Shown in pieces: positions 26,703 to 36,989 of a stretch of 64,000 nt of DNA (positions are counted from its first letter, which is position 1; the number at the start of each line of letters is the position of its first letter). The translations under genes were made by a program, and so were the position numbers. The notes beneath the pieces were generated by a model. That model saw nothing but the letters and a program-made list of their open reading frames with translations. It was not told where the DNA came from and did no database searches. This stretch comes from an uncultured Actinomycetes bacterium. Lineage in GTDB: Bacteria > Actinomycetota > Acidimicrobiia > Acidimicrobiales > RAAP-2. The stretch covers positions 1-64,000 of the forward strand of contig CAIKUQ010000048.1 in NCBI GenBank assembly GCA_903830655.1. Direction: 5' to 3'.

Positions 26703-27178
26703 CTACGGCCCGTACCTGTTTTAATGACGAGGCCACTCAGAGTGCGGGGGAGGACTTCGGGAAACTGTTGCGAGCCGGCGACATTATTTTGCTCACCGGT
26801 CGCCTCGGAGCCGGCAAGACCACCTTTACCAAGGGAATTGCTCGGGGATTGGGGGTTACCGAGAGAGTGACCAGTCCAACTTTCACCATGGTTCGTCAGC
26901 ACCATTGTCATAACCAACAGGGGATCGAAATGCTGCACCATGGGGACATGTACCGCATTGAAAGCGCGGGGGAGGTCGCCGATCTCGCCCTCGGTGAACT
27001 CGTCGAAGAAAATGGAGTTGCCATTGTGGAGTGGGGAGAGTTGGCCGCGGAAATTTTTGGACCACGGGCAATCTCCATTCATTTCGAGGTTCACGAAGAT
27101 GAATCCCGTACCCTGAGCGCACATGGCGACTTCGATGAAGACCGACGCTCGGAGTTTGCGAAGTGGGCGAGACTATGA
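26699..27178 (+). CDS. tsaE: tRNA threonylcarbamoyladenosine biosynthesis ATPase TsaE
   Basis: ATPase partner of TsaB/TsaD in making t6A37 of tRNA. The Walker A is GRLGAGKTT (residues 34-42), then VTSPTFTMVRQH and the HGDMYRIESAGEVADLALGE stretch with the conserved Asp and Tyr. The 159 residues are normal. It overlaps its neighbours by 4 bp on each side. Confidence 0.96.
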   Translation: MTTARTCFNDEATQSAGEDFGKLLRAGDIILLTGRLGAGKTTFTKGIARGLGVTERVTSPTFTMVRQHHCHNQQGIEMLHHGDMYRIESAGEVADLALGELVEENGVAIVEWGELAAEIFGPRAISIHFEVHEDESRTLSAHGDFDEDRRSEFAKWARL

Positions 27179-27849
27179 CGGTCTTGCTTATCGAAACGGC
27201 CACGACAACCTGTGGTGTAGGAATCATGATTGATGGTGTTACCGAAGGCGTCGTCGTTGACCGCAATCGAAACCACACAGAGTTTTTGACAGGGGGTATT
27301 GATGAAATACTCACGAAACATGGACTTACTCCTAGAGACTTAACCAGAGTGGTGGTTGACCGCGGCCCAGGTCTCTATACCGGTCTGCGCGTGGGTATTG
27401 CTACAGCAACCGGACTAGCGAATGGTCTCGGCATCGATCTAGTAGGGGTCACCTCTTTACAGATGCTGGCTCGTGGAGCCCTCGAAGCCGGTGTTCGTGG
27501 TGACATGGTGGCGCTGATTGATGGAAGGCGCGGCGAGGTGTTCGCTCAGCACTTCATCTTGGGTGAGACCGCCGTAGCTCTGGACGAACCTATTGTGGCG
27601 ACCCCACTAGAAATCGTTGAAAGAATGACGGGCTTGGAGTCCGTCTCACTCTGGGGCGATGGCGTCTCGCGGTATCGTGAGCACTTCCAAACCTTGGTCA
27701 ATGCCACGCTGGTGCCATTGGAGATTCCACCCTTGGAAGCCGGCTTGCGCTTGGGGGCTGAAGCACCGCCGGAGTTGGTGGTGACACCGCTCTACCTGCG
27801 AGACCCCGATGCGGTGGCGAATTTCACCACGCGCGAGCAACGCTCATGA
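27175..27849 (+). CDS. tsaB: tRNA threonylcarbamoyladenosine biosynthesis protein TsaB
   Basis: ASKHA-fold scaffold that pairs with TsaD. It begins MTVLLIETATTTCGVGIMID and contains the family sequence VDRGPGLYTGLRVGIATATG. The 224 residues match. I chose ATG 27175, overlapping the tsaE stop as ATGA; the frame is open to GTG 27163, inside tsaE. It sits with tsaE and tsaD, so three t6A genes are clustered. Confidence 0.95.
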   Translation: MTVLLIETATTTCGVGIMIDGVTEGVVVDRNRNHTEFLTGGIDEILTKHGLTPRDLTRVVVDRGPGLYTGLRVGIATATGLANGLGIDLVGVTSLQMLARGALEAGVRGDMVALIDGRRGEVFAQHFILGETAVALDEPIVATPLEIVERMTGLESVSLWGDGVSRYREHFQTLVNATLVPLEIPPLEAGLRLGAEAPPELVVTPLYLRDPDAVANFTTREQRS

Positions 27850-28313
27850 GCAACTTTGAAGTTCGTCGGGCTGAACGCCGCGACCTAGAGATTTTGATGG
27901 AAATTGAGCGAACGCAATTTCCCGAACCATGGACTCAAGGAATGATGCTGGACGAACTCGATCGCACCGATTCTCGGCGATACACGGTTTGCATAGATGG
28001 CGAACAAGTTGTCGGATATCTCGGCGTGATGTTCACCGATGAGGGCATGCATATCAACACCATCGGCGTTGTTCCGGGGAACGAACGAAGAGGTATTGCC
28101 AAAACTCTCATGGATGAGTGTTGGGCCGACCTGGTGGTGAGAGGCGTAACGAAGGCCTCGCTCGAGGTGGCGGTATCCAACGCCCCAGCTATTGCTCTCT
28201 ACTACGCCTATGGCTTTGCCCCAGTGGGAATTCGTAAGAACTACTACCAAGCAACGGGTGAAGACGCCCTTGTACTAGTTGCCGAAATCCCCTCTACGAT
28301 GGCGGCAGGATGA
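27846..28313 (+). CDS. rimI: Ribosomal-protein-alanine N-acetyltransferase
   Basis: GNAT acetyltransferase that modifies the N-terminus of S18. The acetyl-CoA site is visible in NTIGVVPGNERRGIAKTLMD (an R-x2-G-x-A/G loop), followed by SLEVAVSNAPAIALYYAYGF and the C-terminal GIRKNYYQATGEDALVL. The 155 residues match. Its position between tsaB and tsaD is typical of actinobacteria. The start and stop overlap the neighbours by 4 bp. Confidence 0.94.
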   Translation: MSNFEVRRAERRDLEILMEIERTQFPEPWTQGMMLDELDRTDSRRYTVCIDGEQVVGYLGVMFTDEGMHINTIGVVPGNERRGIAKTLMDECWADLVVRGVTKASLEVAVSNAPAIALYYAYGFAPVGIRKNYYQATGEDALVLVAEIPSTMAAG

Positions 28314-29314
28314 AAGTTCTTGGCATTGAGACGAGTTGTGACGAAACAGCCGCATCGGTCGTTGACGACCAGTTGCACGTTCACTCCTCAGTAATCGAGT
28401 CCTCGCTCGACGAGCATCGTGCCTTCGGCGGAGTAGTGCCAGAACTTGCCGGCCGCGCTCACGTCATGATGATTTCTTCGGTCGTTGAACGGGCGTTAGT
28501 TGAGGCGGGTCTCGATCCACATAACCCTGCTATTGACGCCATCGCGGTAACGAGTGGGCCTGGCTTAATTGGGTCTCTCTTGGTCGGTCTAGCGGCCGCT
28601 AAGGGGTACGCCTTGGCGTGGGGCAAGCCCTTTGTCGGCGTGCATCACCTCGAGGGTCATCTCTTTGCCCCACTTCTCGAAATGCCCAACCTTCCTTGGC
28701 CCATGTTGACCCTGCTGGTTTCGGGCGGACACTCGATGCTCGTCCTGCAAAGCGGTCCGGGCTCTCATGAGATTCTCGGTGAAACGATTGACGACGCAGC
28801 GGGAGAGGCCTACGACAAGGTGGCCCGCTGGCTGGGACTGGGGTACCCCGGTGGGCCAGAGATTGACAAGCTCGCCCAAAGGGGAAACGCCAAGACCTTG
28901 CAGCTCCCCAAGTCAATGACCGGTGAGGGTTACGACCTTTCATTCTCAGGACTAAAGACGGCCGTTGTGCGGGCTACTGAAAAGCAGGGGGACTTAGCAG
29001 TGGAAGATGTCGCGGCATCATTCCAGGGCGCGGTGGCCGAGCAACTTTTGCGTAAAGTTCGCCAAGCGTTAGAAAAGAATGAGGTCAAGGCGCTTTCGCT
29101 CGCCGGAGGAGTTGCGGCGAACTCCGCACTTCGTCAAGGTATTTCGAAGTTGGCCGAAGAATTCGGAATTCCAGCACTCTTGCCGTCAATGCAAATGTGT
29201 ACCGACAATGCCGCGATGATTGCCGCTGCGGGTATTTATAGATTTCAACACCAAGGAGCAAGCCACATGAACCTGTCCGCCAATCCCAACTGGCAGTTAG
29301 TCGACGTCTCATGA
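28310..29314 (+). CDS. tsaD: tRNA N6-threonylcarbamoyltransferase TsaD
   Basis: Transfers threonylcarbamoyl to A37 of ANN-decoding tRNAs. Visible are GIETSCDETAASVV, the metal-binding HHLEGH (His113 and His117), LLVSGGHSMLV, YDKVARWLGLGYPGGPEIDK and the third metal ligand in MCTDNAAMIA. The 334 residues are full length. The stop overlaps the pdxH ATG. Confidence 0.98.
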   Translation: MKVLGIETSCDETAASVVDDQLHVHSSVIESSLDEHRAFGGVVPELAGRAHVMMISSVVERALVEAGLDPHNPAIDAIAVTSGPGLIGSLLVGLAAAKGYALAWGKPFVGVHHLEGHLFAPLLEMPNLPWPMLTLLVSGGHSMLVLQSGPGSHEILGETIDDAAGEAYDKVARWLGLGYPGGPEIDKLAQRGNAKTLQLPKSMTGEGYDLSFSGLKTAVVRATEKQGDLAVEDVAASFQGAVAEQLLRKVRQALEKNEVKALSLAGGVAANSALRQGISKLAEEFGIPALLPSMQMCTDNAAMIAAAGIYRFQHQGASHMNLSANPNWQLVDVS

Positions 29315-29922
29315 GTGATCGCTGGATTCCCTTTGACATCGCCGACGCGCACGAGGATCCCTTTGAGCAATTTTCTACTTGGTACAACGAGGCTCTCGGT
29401 GAAATGCGAGAGCGCGAGGCCATTGCGTTAGTGACCGCCACCGCGGATGCTCACCCGACTGCCCGCATGGTGCTCTTGCGTTACATCGGTGACGGGGGTT
29501 TTGGTTGGTATTCAAACTACGAATCTCGCAAGGGCCGTGATCTCGAGGAGAACCCCAATGCGGCAATCCTCTGGTACTGCGAACCGCTCGGTCGCCAGAT
29601 TCGCATTGAGGGCACTGTCGCCAAGATGAACTCGGCGAATTCGGATGAGTACTTCGCTTCGCGTCCCCGAGGCCATCAGGTCGGCGCCCATGCTTCGCAA
29701 CAGAGCCGTCCAATCGCCACTCGTAAAATCCTCGAAGAGCAAGTCGAAGCGGCGGCGTTCCGGTTCGAGGGGACTGAAATCCCCCGTCCGGGATACTGGG
29801 GTGGGTATCTGTTGACCCCCACCGCCTTTGAGTTCTGGCAGCATCGCAAGGACCGGCTCCACGATCGACTCCTCTACACCCAAGTGGGTGAGGGCTGGCA
29901 TCGAGAGCGCCATTGCCCGTAA
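29311..29922 (+). CDS. pdxH: Pyridoxamine 5'-phosphate oxidase
   Basis: FMN enzyme that oxidises PNP/PMP to pyridoxal phosphate. The family sequences are ALVTATADAHPTARMVLLRY, SNYESRKGRDLEENPNAAIL, GRQIRIEGTVAKM, SQQSRPIATRKILEE and, at the C-terminus, WGGYLLTPTAFEFWQHRKDR with RLHDR. The 203 residues match. It ends this long operon; groES has its own regulated promoter. Confidence 0.95.
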   Translation: MSDRWIPFDIADAHEDPFEQFSTWYNEALGEMREREAIALVTATADAHPTARMVLLRYIGDGGFGWYSNYESRKGRDLEENPNAAILWYCEPLGRQIRIEGTVAKMNSANSDEYFASRPRGHQVGAHASQQSRPIATRKILEEQVEAAAFRFEGTEIPRPGYWGGYLLTPTAFEFWQHRKDRLHDRLLYTQVGEGWHRERHCP

Positions 29923-29932
29923 TTCTGGGCCG

Positions 29933-29959
29933 GTAGCACTCTCTGGGGCTTCCTGCTAA
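29933..29959. promoter_or_regulatory. Degenerate CIRCE-like element, upstream copy
   Basis: GTAGCACTC (29933-29941), 9 bp, TCCTGCTAA (29951-29959). Against the CIRCE consensus TTAGCACTC-N9-GAGTGCTAA the arms match at 8 of 9 and 6 of 9 positions. It ends one base before the better copy. It may be a weak second HrcA site. Confidence 0.45.
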
Positions 29960-29960
29960 A

Positions 29961-29987
29961 TTGGCAGTCTAAAGTTTCGAGTGCCAA
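29961..29987. promoter_or_regulatory. CIRCE operator (HrcA site) of groES-groEL
   Basis: TTGGCAGTC (29961-29969), 9 bp, GAGTGCCAA (29979-29987). The arms pair at 8 of 9 positions and the 9-bp spacer is exactly that of CIRCE, the operator of the heat-shock repressor HrcA. It lies 21 bp before the groES ATG. An extra half-like TTGGCACC follows at 29989-29996. Confidence 0.88.
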
Positions 29988-30008
29988 ATTGGCACCAGAG
30001 AGGAAAAT

Positions 30009-30302
30009 ATGAAGCTGCAACCCCTTGAGGACCGCATCGTCGTTCGTCCAGACTCGGCAGAGGCTACGACCGCCTCTGGCCTCGTTATCCCCGACACCGC
30101 CAAAGAGAAGCCCCAGCAGGGAGAAGTCTTAGCCGTGGGGCCCGGACGTCGTGCTGAGTCAACTGGCGAAGTAATTCCCACCGGCGTCAAAGCTGGCGAC
30201 ACCGTTGTCTACTCCAAATACGGCGGAACTGAGATCACCGTTGACGGTGAGGACCTTTTGATCCTCTCGGGCCGTGATGTACTCGCCACCATTACTAAGT
30301 AA
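30009..30302 (+). CDS. groS: Co-chaperonin GroES
   Basis: Lid of the GroEL folding chamber. The 97 residues contain [20 protein letters not shown], the mobile loop ([20 protein letters not shown]) and [27 protein letters not shown] precedes the ATG. The CIRCE site upstream predicts repression by HrcA. groEL follows after 19 bp. Confidence 0.98.
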   Translation: MKLQPLEDRIVVRPDSAEATTASGLVIPDTAKEKPQQGEVLAVGPGRRAESTGEVIPTGVKAGDTVVYSKYGGTEITVDGEDLLILSGRDVLATITK

Positions 30303-30312
30303 CTCACACTAA

Positions 30313-31947
<1,635 letters not shown>

Positions 31948-31966
31948 CGTCGCTTCTGCGAACTTG

Positions 31967-31999
31967 AAACCCCGGGCCATCTGGCCCGGGGTTTTTGTT
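31967..31999 (+). terminator. Rho-independent terminator after groEL
   Basis: AAACCCCGGGCC (31967-31978), loop ATCT, GGCCCGGGGTTT (31983-31994), followed by TT and further T-rich sequence (GTTTTG). The 12-bp stem with a T-run begins 20 bp after the groEL stop. Confidence 0.92.
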
Positions 32000-32083
32000 T
32001 TGTCCTTGGAATCGGGGAAGCGTGCTGCGACTTCAGATCGTCGAAGATTCGGTATCGAGACGATGAGTGGCCTGGCCCAGAGA

Positions 32084-32109
32084 AAAAAGCTAGGTGGACT
32101 AATTAGTCC
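32084..32109 (-). terminator. Possible weak terminator of the sulfatase operon
   Basis: The palindrome GGACTAATTAGTCC (32096-32109) overlaps the sulfatase stop; on the minus strand it is followed after 7 nt by TTTTTT (32084-32089). The stem is only 5 bp if AATT forms the loop, so efficiency is doubtful. Confidence 0.3.
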
Positions 32110-33533
32110 GGCTCACCAACTAACCGAGGAGAAAGTGGCCTGTGTAAGGGATACGGCAACATCTCTGCTTCGAATTGGACCAGCTCGGAAGAAAGTTCCG
32201 CCACAATGTCGGGGTGCTGAGCCGAGACATCGGCCCACTCTCGTCCGTCAGTAGCGATGTGGAACAAGCGAGTTCGAGGTCCTTCTATTCCCGCTTCATC
32301 ACTCCAATATGGTTTGGCCTGCCTATCGAGAAGCAGCTTCCATCCGCCACGGCGAACCGCGCCTTGTCGCCTGGTACGCCAAAGCAGACTTCGATCCGGG
32401 TTCCTTTGACCTTGGGTCAACCATGGGAGGAGCGAGCATCCATCGAGTGGATAATCGGGGTGAGCAGAAACCCCACACGCTTCGAGCAAGGTCGCAGTCC
32501 AGTCCATGGTTGTCGAGATCTCTTCTGAGCTCATGCCACGGTTCAGTACTTCAGGCCAGCGAATAATAAAGGGGACCCTGATTCCGCCTTCTTCTAAGTC
32601 GCCCTTCTCGCCAACGAAAGGCCAGAGGAATGCGTAGCGCTCTCCACCATTATCTGAGGTGAAGATGAAAATCGTGTTATCGCGCTGTCCGGTTTCATCG
32701 AGCGCACGAACAATTTCGCCGACCCCGTCATCGAGCGCTTTCACCATGGAGCGATAAGTTTCGAGCGAGCCACCTTCATAATCGAAGATGCCTGTGAACT
32801 TGCCTTCTACCTGAGCCTTCGTTACTCGGCGAGAGGTCTCCTCGTCATTTGGACCTTCCCAAGGCCAGTGAGGTGCGGTGTAATTCACCTGGAGGTAAAA
32901 GGGTTCTCCAGCGTGATCACGGATGTACTGCGCTGACTTTCTTGACACAATTTGGGTGTAGTAACCAACCTCTTCGACTTCAGTCTCACCTTCGTAGAGA
33001 TCGTGCACACCGGCGGTGTCAATATGGCTGAAGTAGTCCATCGCACCATCAAGATTGCCAAAGAAGGTCTCAAATCCGCTCTTAATAGGACTAAACCAGG
33101 GCAGCCACCCGCAGTGCCACTTCCCGAACATGGCGGTCCGATATCCCGAATCACGCAACAGCGAGGGGAGGGTGGGGTGGTCATGAGGGATGCCGTGCTG
33201 GTCATCGCGCGTGGTGAGTGGCTCTTCGGTTCCGGCGACTATTCGGCCAGGATAACGACCGGTGTAGAAACCAATGCGAGTCGGTGAACAGGTTGATGAA
33301 GTTGAATAGGCGTGCGTTAGACGCAAACCGTCTGCGGCAAGCTGGTCGAGAACTGGTGTTTCGTTGTGCAAGGAGCCGAAGCAACCAACATCACCCCAGC
33401 CCAGGTCATCGGCGAAGATGAAGACGATGTTCGGCCGACCAGTGGGTTTGCGTCCAGAGGATGCGAATGGGGCAAACTCCGGTAGCCACTGCATCCGGCG
33501 GTCCGGCACCCCACCGAGAAATTCTTTAGCCAT
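32103..33533 (-). CDS. Sulfatase (formylglycine-dependent)
   Basis: Hydrolyses sulfate esters (type I sulfatase, alkaline-phosphatase fold). The metal site begins PNIVFIFADDLGWGDVGC (Asp42, Asp43) and the catalytic motif is CSPTR (C-x-P-x-R, Cys82), which must be converted to formylglycine. TGRYPGRI, WHCGWLP and FTSDNGGERYAFLWP (metal ligands) follow. The 476 residues match the family; no signal peptide is seen, so it is probably cytoplasmic. It starts 2 bp after the ABC ATPase gene, as the last gene of a transport operon. This links import of a sulfated or sulfonated compound to sulfate release. The substrate is unknown. Confidence 0.93.
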   Translation of the reverse strand: MAKEFLGGVPDRRMQWLPEFAPFASSGRKPTGRPNIVFIFADDLGWGDVGCFGSLHNETPVLDQLAADGLRLTHAYSTSSTCSPTRIGFYTGRYPGRIVAGTEEPLTTRDDQHGIPHDHPTLPSLLRDSGYRTAMFGKWHCGWLPWFSPIKSGFETFFGNLDGAMDYFSHIDTAGVHDLYEGETEVEEVGYYTQIVSRKSAQYIRDHAGEPFYLQVNYTAPHWPWEGPNDEETSRRVTKAQVEGKFTGIFDYEGGSLETYRSMVKALDDGVGEIVRALDETGQRDNTIFIFTSDNGGERYAFLWPFVGEKGDLEEGGIRVPFIIRWPEVLNRGMSSEEISTTMDWTATLLEACGVSAHPDYPLDGCSLLPWLTQGQRNPDRSLLWRTRRQGAVRRGGWKLLLDRQAKPYWSDEAGIEGPRTRLFHIATDGREWADVSAQHPDIVAELSSELVQFEAEMLPYPLHRPLSPRLVGEPD

Positions 33534-33535
33534 GC

Positions 33536-34324
33536 CTAGTCCTCGTACGGGTCGCGTCGAACCATAGTAAGGACGTGGTTGCGTAGTTGAGCGAAGGCGG
33601 GGTTTTCCTTAGTGGTTGTTTGGTGCCGGTTGGGGGGAAGGTTAATTTCAACAATTTGTGAAACGGTGGCGGGTGGCTTAGAGAGGACCACGACGTGGTT
33701 CGCTAAGTAAATCGCCTCGTCGATGTCGTGAGTCACAATGAGGACCGTGGTCGCGAACTCCTTGTGGATGTGAAGAACGAGATCTTCAAGGTCCATGCGA
33801 GTTTGAGCGTCAAGGGATGCGAAGGGTTCATCCATGAAAAGCAGGCGTGGATTGCAAGCTAGAGCGCGGGCCAGGGCCACGCGTTGCTGCATACCGCCCG
33901 AAAGTTGCCACGGGTGCGACCCTTCTCGTCCCTCGAGACCAACCGAGGCCAGTGCGGCATCAGCCTTTTGTCGCGCCTCAGTGCGTGAGAGCCCACGTGA
34001 GCGAAGGGGAAGCATGACGTTGCTGCGCGCACTTAACCAAGGGAGAAGCGAACGGCTGTAGTCCTGGAATACTGCGGCAACATCCTGAGGGGTCTCGGTA
34101 ATACTCTCACCTTCAAAGATGACTGATCCGCTAGTGGGCGCCAATAACCCAGCGAGACAGCGCAACACGGTGGTTTTGCCCGCACCCGAAGGGCCAACAA
34201 CCGCAACTATTTCGCCGTCGGCTACTTCGAAGCTGATGTTATCTAAGGCGGTGTAACTCCCACCCTTAGGCAGGGTGAATGTTTTATGTAAATTTTCAAC
34301 CTTCAAGATTGGCACTGTACTCAT
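33536..34324 (-). CDS. ABC transporter ATPase, nitrate/sulfonate/taurine type
   Basis: Energises the import system encoded by the adjacent genes. Walker A is GPSGAGKTT, the signature LSGGMQQRVALARAL, Walker B LLFMDEPFASLD and the switch His in VTHDIDEA. The 262 residues resemble SsuB/TauB. I chose ATG 34324 (MSTVPILKVENLHKTF), 5 bp after the permease stop; the frame is open further upstream, but that part lies inside the permease gene. Confidence 0.94.
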   Translation of the reverse strand: MSTVPILKVENLHKTFTLPKGGSYTALDNISFEVADGEIVAVVGPSGAGKTTVLRCLAGLLAPTSGSVIFEGESITETPQDVAAVFQDYSRSLLPWLSARSNVMLPLRSRGLSRTEARQKADAALASVGLEGREGSHPWQLSGGMQQRVALARALACNPRLLFMDEPFASLDAQTRMDLEDLVLHIHKEFATTVLIVTHDIDEAIYLANHVVVLSKPPATVSQIVEINLPPNRHQTTTKENPAFAQLRNHVLTMVRRDPYED

Positions 34325-34329
34325 ACTAT

Positions 34330-35112
34330 TTAAGCCCCCGTCGTGGTTTGTAGAAGTCCGGCACGTCGCAAGTAGGGTCGCTCGGCGAGACTGAAGAGGC
34401 CATTGAGGCCAATCCCGATAATCGCGGTGAAGACCATACCGGCCCACATCGTTGGAAAATCGAAACTTGATTGAGCTGAGAGTGTCACAGCGCCAATTCC
34501 AAATCGCGTGTTGAAGAGCTCGCTCACAATCATGACCAGTACACCTAAGGATAAGCCCGCACGTGCTCCCGCGAGGATCTGGGATCCAGCACCGGGAAGG
34601 TCCACTAAGAACAAGCGGCGAAAGCCGCGGATTTTAAACAGATCGGCAGACTGGGCCAAGGTTGGGTCAAGGGTACTGAGTCCATCAATAACGTTCACGA
34701 GGACCTGGAAGAAAACCGCTTGCGCAATGATCAATTGTTTGGTGCCAGGGCCAGGGCCAAAGAGCACAATGAAAATTGGAACGATTGCCACTGAAGGCAG
34801 CGCGAGAAAAAAGGCGATGATTGGCTCTGAAGCAACACGCAAGGCTTTCAGACGAGCTACCAAAATTCCGAGCAAGACTGCGCTGAGAAGCCCAGCGGGG
34901 TAGCCAAGTAACAGATTGGACAGGCTGGGCCAAGCATTGAGTCGAAGCCCGTGAGGGCTCCACGTGGTCTTAAAGGCCGAGTAGATCCGCGGCAGGCTGG
35001 GGAAGTAGAGATTACTTTGCCAGTGGGCGAAGAGAACATAGCCGCCCAAGAGAACTACCGGCATCAAGAGGGGCGCGACAAAGCGAATTGTCCACGAGGT
35101 GTAGCGACGCAT
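34330..35112 (-). CDS. ABC transporter permease (SsuC/TauC-like), second
   Basis: Inner-membrane permease, 260 residues and about six helices. The binding-protein-dependent permease domain (including the region QILAGARAGLSLGVLVMIVS, the EAA-loop side) pairs it with the ATPase. The start overlaps the stop of the other permease by one base (TAATG), so the two are co-translated and probably form a heterodimer. Confidence 0.92.
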   Translation of the reverse strand: MRRYTSWTIRFVAPLLMPVVLLGGYVLFAHWQSNLYFPSLPRIYSAFKTTWSPHGLRLNAWPSLSNLLLGYPAGLLSAVLLGILVARLKALRVASEPIIAFFLALPSVAIVPIFIVLFGPGPGTKQLIIAQAVFFQVLVNVIDGLSTLDPTLAQSADLFKIRGFRRLFLVDLPGAGSQILAGARAGLSLGVLVMIVSELFNTRFGIGAVTLSAQSSFDFPTMWAGMVFTAIIGIGLNGLFSLAERPYLRRAGLLQTTTGA

Positions 35113-35903
35113 TACGAGCTCACCTTCCAGCGATTGAGTCGGCGCTCAACAGAACTAAAGATGCTGATCACCACAACCCCAAAAAATCCAATGGCCATAG
35201 TGAGAGCAAAAAGGGTAGGCAGGTCATTCGCCTGGCTGGCTAGTCCCAGCAGTTGGCCAAGCCCGGGTGCGCCCCCAACTAATCCAGCCATGATTGCTAC
35301 GGCGAACGCGATGGCGGCGGCGAGTCTGACCCCCGAACCAATAAGCGGAAGTGCTTGGGCTAGCCGTACGAAGAAGAGGCGGCGGAAAAAACTGAAGCGA
35401 AAAACGGTGGCGGTATCGAGAGCAACCTGGGGGACGGTAGCGACGCCGTAGCTGGTCATAATTAAGAGTGGCCACATGGCGCCTTGAGCAATCAGTAGTG
35501 CGCTTAAGTTAAAGCCGTAGCCAACCGCCACTAGGACGACCGGCAAGATCACGATCGGCGGGATGGGTCGAACGGCTTCAATAGTCGGGCGACTCAGACG
35601 GTAGACAACCTTGTTCGATCCAAGCAGTAATCCGAGTGGGATTCCGATGACGATACTCACGAACATGCCGTAGGCCCATGCTCTAAAGGTGTTGGCCGTT
35701 CCCGCCCAGAAACTACCGGTATGAATTACCTGCCAGAGGCCTGAAATGGTTTCAAAGAATGATGGCGCAACCGCTTTGGGGAGCCATCCAGCGAGCGAGG
35801 ATATTTGCCACAGTGCGGCGAGTACCAGTACGCCCGTGCACTGTAGGGCAAAACGAGCCCAACGGCCGTAGGAAGTTTCCTCCCTACGGCCGTTGGTCCC
35901 CAT
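35112..35903 (-). CDS. ABC transporter permease (SsuC/TauC-like), first
   Basis: Inner-membrane permease, 263 residues and about six helices. Typical are IEAVRPIPPIVILPVVLVAV and the EAA-like region FFVRLAQALPLIGSGVRLAA. It begins 4 bp after the substrate-binding protein gene. SsuABC-type systems usually have one permease gene; two here imply a heterodimeric channel. Confidence 0.92.
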   Translation of the reverse strand: MGTNGRREETSYGRWARFALQCTGVLVLAALWQISSLAGWLPKAVAPSFFETISGLWQVIHTGSFWAGTANTFRAWAYGMFVSIVIGIPLGLLLGSNKVVYRLSRPTIEAVRPIPPIVILPVVLVAVGYGFNLSALLIAQGAMWPLLIMTSYGVATVPQVALDTATVFRFSFFRRLFFVRLAQALPLIGSGVRLAAAIAFAVAIMAGLVGGAPGLGQLLGLASQANDLPTLFALTMAIGFFGVVVISIFSSVERRLNRWKVSS

Positions 35904-35907
35904 TCTT

Positions 35908-36948
35908 CTAGTGGAAGAAAGCAGCTAGTTGGTTCGCGGATGGAACCGACCAGCCAATGTTTGACATCTGTGTTACGACACCGGCGATTGAGCCGGCGGT
36001 GATGGTCGCGTTAAATGGCACGCGTGGTGTCAATGAGGCGTTGGTAGCCAAGGTAACTGGCGAGTGGGTCGCAGCAGCGCCGTAGGCGTACACCTGAGCT
36101 AGGTGCTTGTTACCGTAGGTAATGGCCATCTTCATAGCCGCCGCGAAGTTGCGAAGTGCAGCCTTCTTGGCCCCGGCATGGGTCCACAGCGAACTCGATG
36201 TGAAGAACATCGCGTACGGGGTTCCAACGGGGAATACGTAGGCAAGCGGGTCGCCCAAGCTCACCAAGCTAGTGGTGTCTTTAATTTCGGCAGCTTGAGG
36301 GTAGAAGGCGGCAACAACACTGGCGACGCCAGTTAGTGCGTCTTCGCCCATCAAGTTGAGGCTGGCGGCACCGCTCACTACGGCACCATCGGGACAAGCT
36401 CCACCACAGATATTGCTCATCTGGCTGGGGTTCGCCTTGTAGGCCGCTGCGAGAAGGGCAAGAGCACCCATTGAGAATGGGGCGTTGCTCTCAAGAGTCA
36501 CACCGGTGTTGGCACCGATGTTGGCCCAACTAGTGATGCCCGTTGAAGCCTTCGTGAAAGCAACCAAGTTACCCGCCCGACCAATGGTGTCTTGACCAAC
36601 CACGAAGTGGAGTGGAGCGCCTCCGGCTAGAGCCTTCAGCGGAGGGGTGTCGGCGGTGTAACCCAAGTCGGCGGATCCACCAACAACGGCAGCCACGACA
36701 GCTGAGCCACCCTGTGCGTCGGTCCAATTGACCTTGATGTGGTACTTAGCGAAGTAGCCCATCTTTCGTGCGACGGTAATGAGACCTTCGGTGAGGCTTG
36801 GAACACCAGTGATGTTCAAAGTCACCGTAGGTGTGGTTGCTGATGCAGAAACACCTGCAGTCAATGGCACCACAGTGGCGCCAACAACTACTAGTGGTGC
36901 GGCAATCGCGGCGAACAGCTTTGTTCGTCTACGAATTGTCTTGGTCAT
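35908..36948 (-). CDS. ABC transporter substrate-binding protein (NMT1/SsuA-like)
   Basis: Extracytoplasmic binding protein that sets the specificity of the importer. The start at ATG 36948, after AAGGGGG, gives a signal peptide (TKTIRRRTKLFAAIAAPLVV, then hydrophobic, cleavage likely after SASA). The mature part is SsuA/NMT1-like (VTLNITGVPSLTEGLITVAR, SADLGYTADTPPLKALAGGA). A Cys pair (NICGGACPDG) may form a disulfide. There is no lipobox. The frame is open for 47 more codons to ATG 37089, which has a strong TAAGGAG of its own, so a longer product is possible. The ligand is unknown; the linked sulfatase suggests a sulfate ester or sulfonate. Confidence 0.88.
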   Translation of the reverse strand: MTKTIRRRTKLFAAIAAPLVVVGATVVPLTAGVSASATTPTVTLNITGVPSLTEGLITVARKMGYFAKYHIKVNWTDAQGGSAVVAAVVGGSADLGYTADTPPLKALAGGAPLHFVVGQDTIGRAGNLVAFTKASTGITSWANIGANTGVTLESNAPFSMGALALLAAAYKANPSQMSNICGGACPDGAVVSGAASLNLMGEDALTGVASVVAAFYPQAAEIKDTTSLVSLGDPLAYVFPVGTPYAMFFTSSSLWTHAGAKKAALRNFAAAMKMAITYGNKHLAQVYAYGAAATHSPVTLATNASLTPRVPFNATITAGSIAGVVTQMSNIGWSVPSANQLAAFFH

Positions 36949-36973
36949 GAATTCCCCCTTGTTGGAAATAGAA

Positions 36974-36989
36974 TCGTTTGATTCCAAAC
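36974..36989. promoter_or_regulatory. Inverted repeat upstream of the binding-protein gene
   Basis: CGTTTG-ATTC-CAAACG, perfect 6-bp arms; the overlapping GAATC-GTTT-GATTC (36970-36983) is a second small inverted repeat. It could be an operator or an mRNA hairpin 26-41 bp before ATG 36948. No regulator gene is adjacent. Confidence 0.3.

Noticed and set aside
34325..34447. N-terminal extension of the ABC ATPase frame
   Set aside because: It lies inside the upstream permease gene; ATG 34324 fits the usual ATPase N-terminus.
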